NCBI GenBank assembly: GCA_965219015.1
Contig: CBDCNH010000017.1
Span: forward strand, 62,001-126,000
Reading direction: 5' to 3'
Origin: CBDCNH01 sp965219015
Lineage (GTDB): Bacteria > Pseudomonadota > Alphaproteobacteria > Rhodobacterales > Rhodobacteraceae
DNA length: 64,000 bases
The position numbers were made by a program, and so were the translations under genes. Position 1 is the stretch's first letter. Each line of letters opens with the position of its first letter. The notes under the pieces are model-generated. The model did not search any database. It saw only the letters and a list, made by a program, of their open reading frames with translations, and had not been told where the DNA came from. This document shows, one piece after another, positions 61,927 through 64,000 of this stretch.

Positions 61927-64000
61927 TGCGGCGGCTGCTTCTCCTGCTCCTCGTCCTCGCCGGAGCGGCCCACGCACAGAGCCTGCCCGCCACGCTCATC
62001 GCCGACGCGGTGCGCGTGGAAGGCGACAGCACGCTCGTCGCCGACGGCAGCGTCGAGGTGCTCTACGAGGGCCGCCGCCTCCGCGCCGCCCGCGTCACCT
62101 ACGACCGCCGCACCGACCGGCTGGCGATCGCGGGGCCGATCACCTTGCAGGACGGGCCGGACACGCTCGTACTCGCCTCCGCGGCCGAGCTCTCGTCCGA
62201 CTTCCGCGACGGCGTGCTCACGAGCGCGCGGCTGGTGCTCGGCCAGCAGCTGCAGCTCGCGGCCAACGAGATCACGCGCGTCGGCGGGCGCTATACCGAG
62301 CTCACCCGCACCGTCGCCTCGTCCTGCGAGGTCTGCGCCGCGCATCCGCGGCCGCTCTGGGAGATCCGCGCGGCCCGCGTCGTCCACGATCAGGCGGCCG
62401 GGCAGCTCTACTTCGACCGCGCGCAGTTCCGCGTCGCGGGCGTCCCGGTGTTCTACCTGCCGCGCCTGCGCCTCCCGGACCCGTCGAACACGCGCGCGCG
62501 GGGCGTGCTCCTGCCCTCGATCCGGTCCACGAGCCGCCTCGGCTTCGGGTTGAAGGTGCCCTATTTCCTGCCCCTCGGGCCGAGCCGCGACCTGACCCTG
62601 ACGCCCTACCTCGCCGGCAGCACCCGGACCGGCGAGGTCCGCTACCGCGAGGCGTTCCGTCGCGGCCGGCTCGAGTTCACCGGCGCGCTCAGCGACGACG
62701 ACCTCGGGTTCGGCGGGACGCGCGGCTACCTGTTCGGCGGCGGCAGCTTCGGGCTGCCGAACGACTTCATCGGCCTCGTCCGCATCGAGACCGTGACCGA
62801 TCCCGCGTACCTCCTCGACTACGGCTATTCCGACCGCGACCGGCTGCAAAGCGGCGTCGGCATCACCCGCACGCAGCGCGACGCCTACGTTCTCGCCGAG
62901 GTGCTCGCGTTCCACTCGCTGCGCGCCGGCGAGGACAACAACACGCTGCCGTCGCGGCTCGCCGACGCGAGCATCGTCCGCCGCTTCGATCCCGGCGTCT
63001 TCGGCGGCACGGCCTCGCTCGAGGTCTCCGCCGCGAGCCTGCAGCGGACCTCCACCCGCGACGGCCTCGGCCGCGACAGCGCGCGGCTCACCTCCGCCGC
63101 GGACTGGCGCCGGACCTGGATCCTCCGCGGCGGCGTCACCGCCACGGCGCTCGCCCGCCTCACCGCGGACGGATATGCCATCACCGAGGACAGCACCTAT
63201 CCCGCCAGCCAGACCCGGATCACGCCGGCCCTCGCCGCCGAGGTCCGCTGGCCGCTGGTGCGCCGGCGCGGCACCGCCAGCGAGACCCTCGAGCCGGTCG
63301 TGCAGGTCGCCTACGCCCCCGACACCGACCGCCGGGTGCCCAACGAGGACAGCTCCATCGTCAGCCTCGACGAGGGCAACCTGTTCGCGCTCGATCGTTT
63401 TCCTGGCGCCGACAGGCTCGAGCGCGGGCTCCGGACCAGCCTCGGGCTCGGCTACACCCGCATCGCCGCCTCGGGAACGAGCTTCGGCGTGACCGGCGGC
63501 CGGGTGTTCCGCGCCCGCGACCTCGACCAGTTCAGCTTCGCCTCCGCGCTCGCCGGCACGCGGTCGGACTGGGTGACGGCGCTGACGCTCGCCACCCCCG
63601 CCGGCCTCAGCCTCGAGAACCGCGCGCTCTTCGACGACCGCCTCGACTTCACCTCCGAAGAGCTGCGCCTCGCCGTCGCCCCCGGCCGCTTCGGGCTCGT
63701 CACCGGCTACACGTGGCTGCGCGCCGATCCCGCCGAGGACCGCCTCGCCGATACCTCGGAATGGGTGTTCGACGGCTCCGTTCAGATCACCCCGAGCTGG
63801 TCCGCCTCCGCCGGCTGGCGCTACGACTTCACGACCAGCAACGCCACCCGCGCCGCGGTCGGGCTCGGCTATCGCACCGAGTGCATCAGCATCGAGGCCA
63901 GGCTCTCGCGGCGCTACACATCTTCCGCCGACGTGGCGCCCTCGACCGACTTCGGCCTCGCGGTCGATCTCATCGGATTTGGCTCCGGCACCGCAGGCCC
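61926..64000 (+). CDS. lptD: LPS-assembly protein LptD (C-terminus cut by window edge)
   Basis: This is the outer-membrane translocon that inserts LPS with LptE. The frame is open without interruption from ATG 61926 to the edge (691 codons). It has a signal peptide (MRRLLLLLLVLAGAAHA-Q) and an N-terminal OstA/jellyroll domain with DSTLVADGSVEVLYEGRRLR and YDRRTDRLAIAGPI. The conserved segment SSCEVCAAHPRPLWEIRAARVVHD holds two cysteines, and FYLPRLRLPDPSNTRARGVLLPS follows. The beta-barrel follows from about residue 195. A later cysteine (RTECISIE) lies near the edge and could serve in disulfide pairing. The last residues of the barrel are missing. Confidence 0.94.
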   Translation, partial: MRRLLLLLLVLAGAAHAQSLPATLIADAVRVEGDSTLVADGSVEVLYEGRRLRAARVTYDRRTDRLAIAGPITLQDGPDTLVLASAAELSSDFRDGVLTSARLVLGQQLQLAANEITRVGGRYTELTRTVASSCEVCAAHPRPLWEIRAARVVHDQAAGQLYFDRAQFRVAGVPVFYLPRLRLPDPSNTRARGVLLPSIRSTSRLGFGLKVPYFLPLGPSRDLTLTPYLAGSTRTGEVRYREAFRRGRLEFTGALSDDDLGFGGTRGYLFGGGSFGLPNDFIGLVRIETVTDPAYLLDYGYSDRDRLQSGVGITRTQRDAYVLAEVLAFHSLRAGEDNNTLPSRLADASIVRRFDPGVFGGTASLEVSAASLQRTSTRDGLGRDSARLTSAADWRRTWILRGGVTATALARLTADGYAITEDSTYPASQTRITPALAAEVRWPLVRRRGTASETLEPVVQVAYAPDTDRRVPNEDSSIVSLDEGNLFALDRFPGADRLERGLRTSLGLGYTRIAASGTSFGVTGGRVFRARDLDQFSFASALAGTRSDWVTALTLATPAGLSLENRALFDDRLDFTSEELRLAVAPGRFGLVTGYTWLRADPAEDRLADTSEWVFDGSVQITPSWSASAGWRYDFTTSNATRAAVGLGYRTECISIEARLSRRYTSSADVAPSTDFGLAVDLIGFGSGTAG

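Overview
The window is very GC-rich, gene-dense DNA with long translationally coupled operons (ATGA, GTGA and TGATG junctions throughout). Its gene content is typical of an alphaproteobacterium of the Rhodobacteraceae (Roseobacter/Rhodobacter) type. The evidence is the cysG-DUF2849-cysI-cysH-DUF934-fpr operon, DUF2312/GapR, the holC-pepA and lptF-lptG-lptD arrangement, rhizobial-style rhamnose genes and CO-dehydrogenase accessory genes. I see no insertion sequence, phage, CRISPR array, rRNA or tRNA. This is chromosomal metabolic DNA, not an island.

Layout. 1-89: tail of a molybdo-hydroxylase FAD subunit. 0.16-2.8 kb: a secreted protein of unknown function, infC (apparently with an ATA start), and an alanine-rich membrane-anchored protein. 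2.8-8.7 kb: a sulfate-assimilation and siroheme operon read leftward, with a divergent Lrp-type regulator. 8.65-15.1 kb, leftward: molybdenum-enzyme maturation genes (CoxD- and CoxE-like, XdhC-like, molybdopterin-binding) with an OmpA-family protein between them. 15.4-17.7 kb: glutaryl-CoA dehydrogenase and a LysE-type exporter. 17.7-23.1 kb: divergent glycosyltransferase-like genes. 23.3-33.8 kb: a complete L-rhamnose regulon (ABC importer and kinase leftward; isomerase, aldolase-dehydrogenase and aldo/keto reductase rightward). 33.8-43.4 kb: a second sugar importer operon ending in dhaK-dhaL, divergent from a SorC-type regulator with mtnK and mtnA. 43.5-50.3 kb, rightward: sorAB sulfite dehydrogenase, a methyltransferase, a YeiH-type exporter, a LysR regulator and a cyanide-insensitive cytochrome bd oxidase with its small subunit. 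50.4-57.7 kb: gapR and assorted housekeeping genes, plus a decayed patch at 56.8-57.7 kb. 57.7-64 kb: holC-pepA leftward and lptF-lptG-lptD rightward, with lptD cut by the window end.

The most interesting block is 35.4-50.3 kb. An importer with an LsrB-like binding protein, dihydroxyacetone-kinase subunits, a SorC regulator, methylthioribose kinase and methylthioribose-1-phosphate isomerase are followed at once, in the same direction, by sulfite oxidation and a putative sulfate exporter. I read this as a candidate route for importing and salvaging 5-methylthioribose or another 5-deoxypentose, with sulfur disposal. No dedicated aldolase is present, although the neighbouring rhamnose operon carries a DHAP-releasing class II aldolase domain.

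At least seven genes are broken by single-base shifts: cysI, cysG, the OmpA-family gene twice, a glycosyltransferase, cydB and a DUF442 gene. Six of the shifts are repaired by changing one short homopolymer by one base, and the remaining one lies in a tandem repeat. This pattern suggests sequencing or assembly error rather than gene decay, and it creates false ORF fusions. The 56.8-57.7 kb patch looks like real decay.
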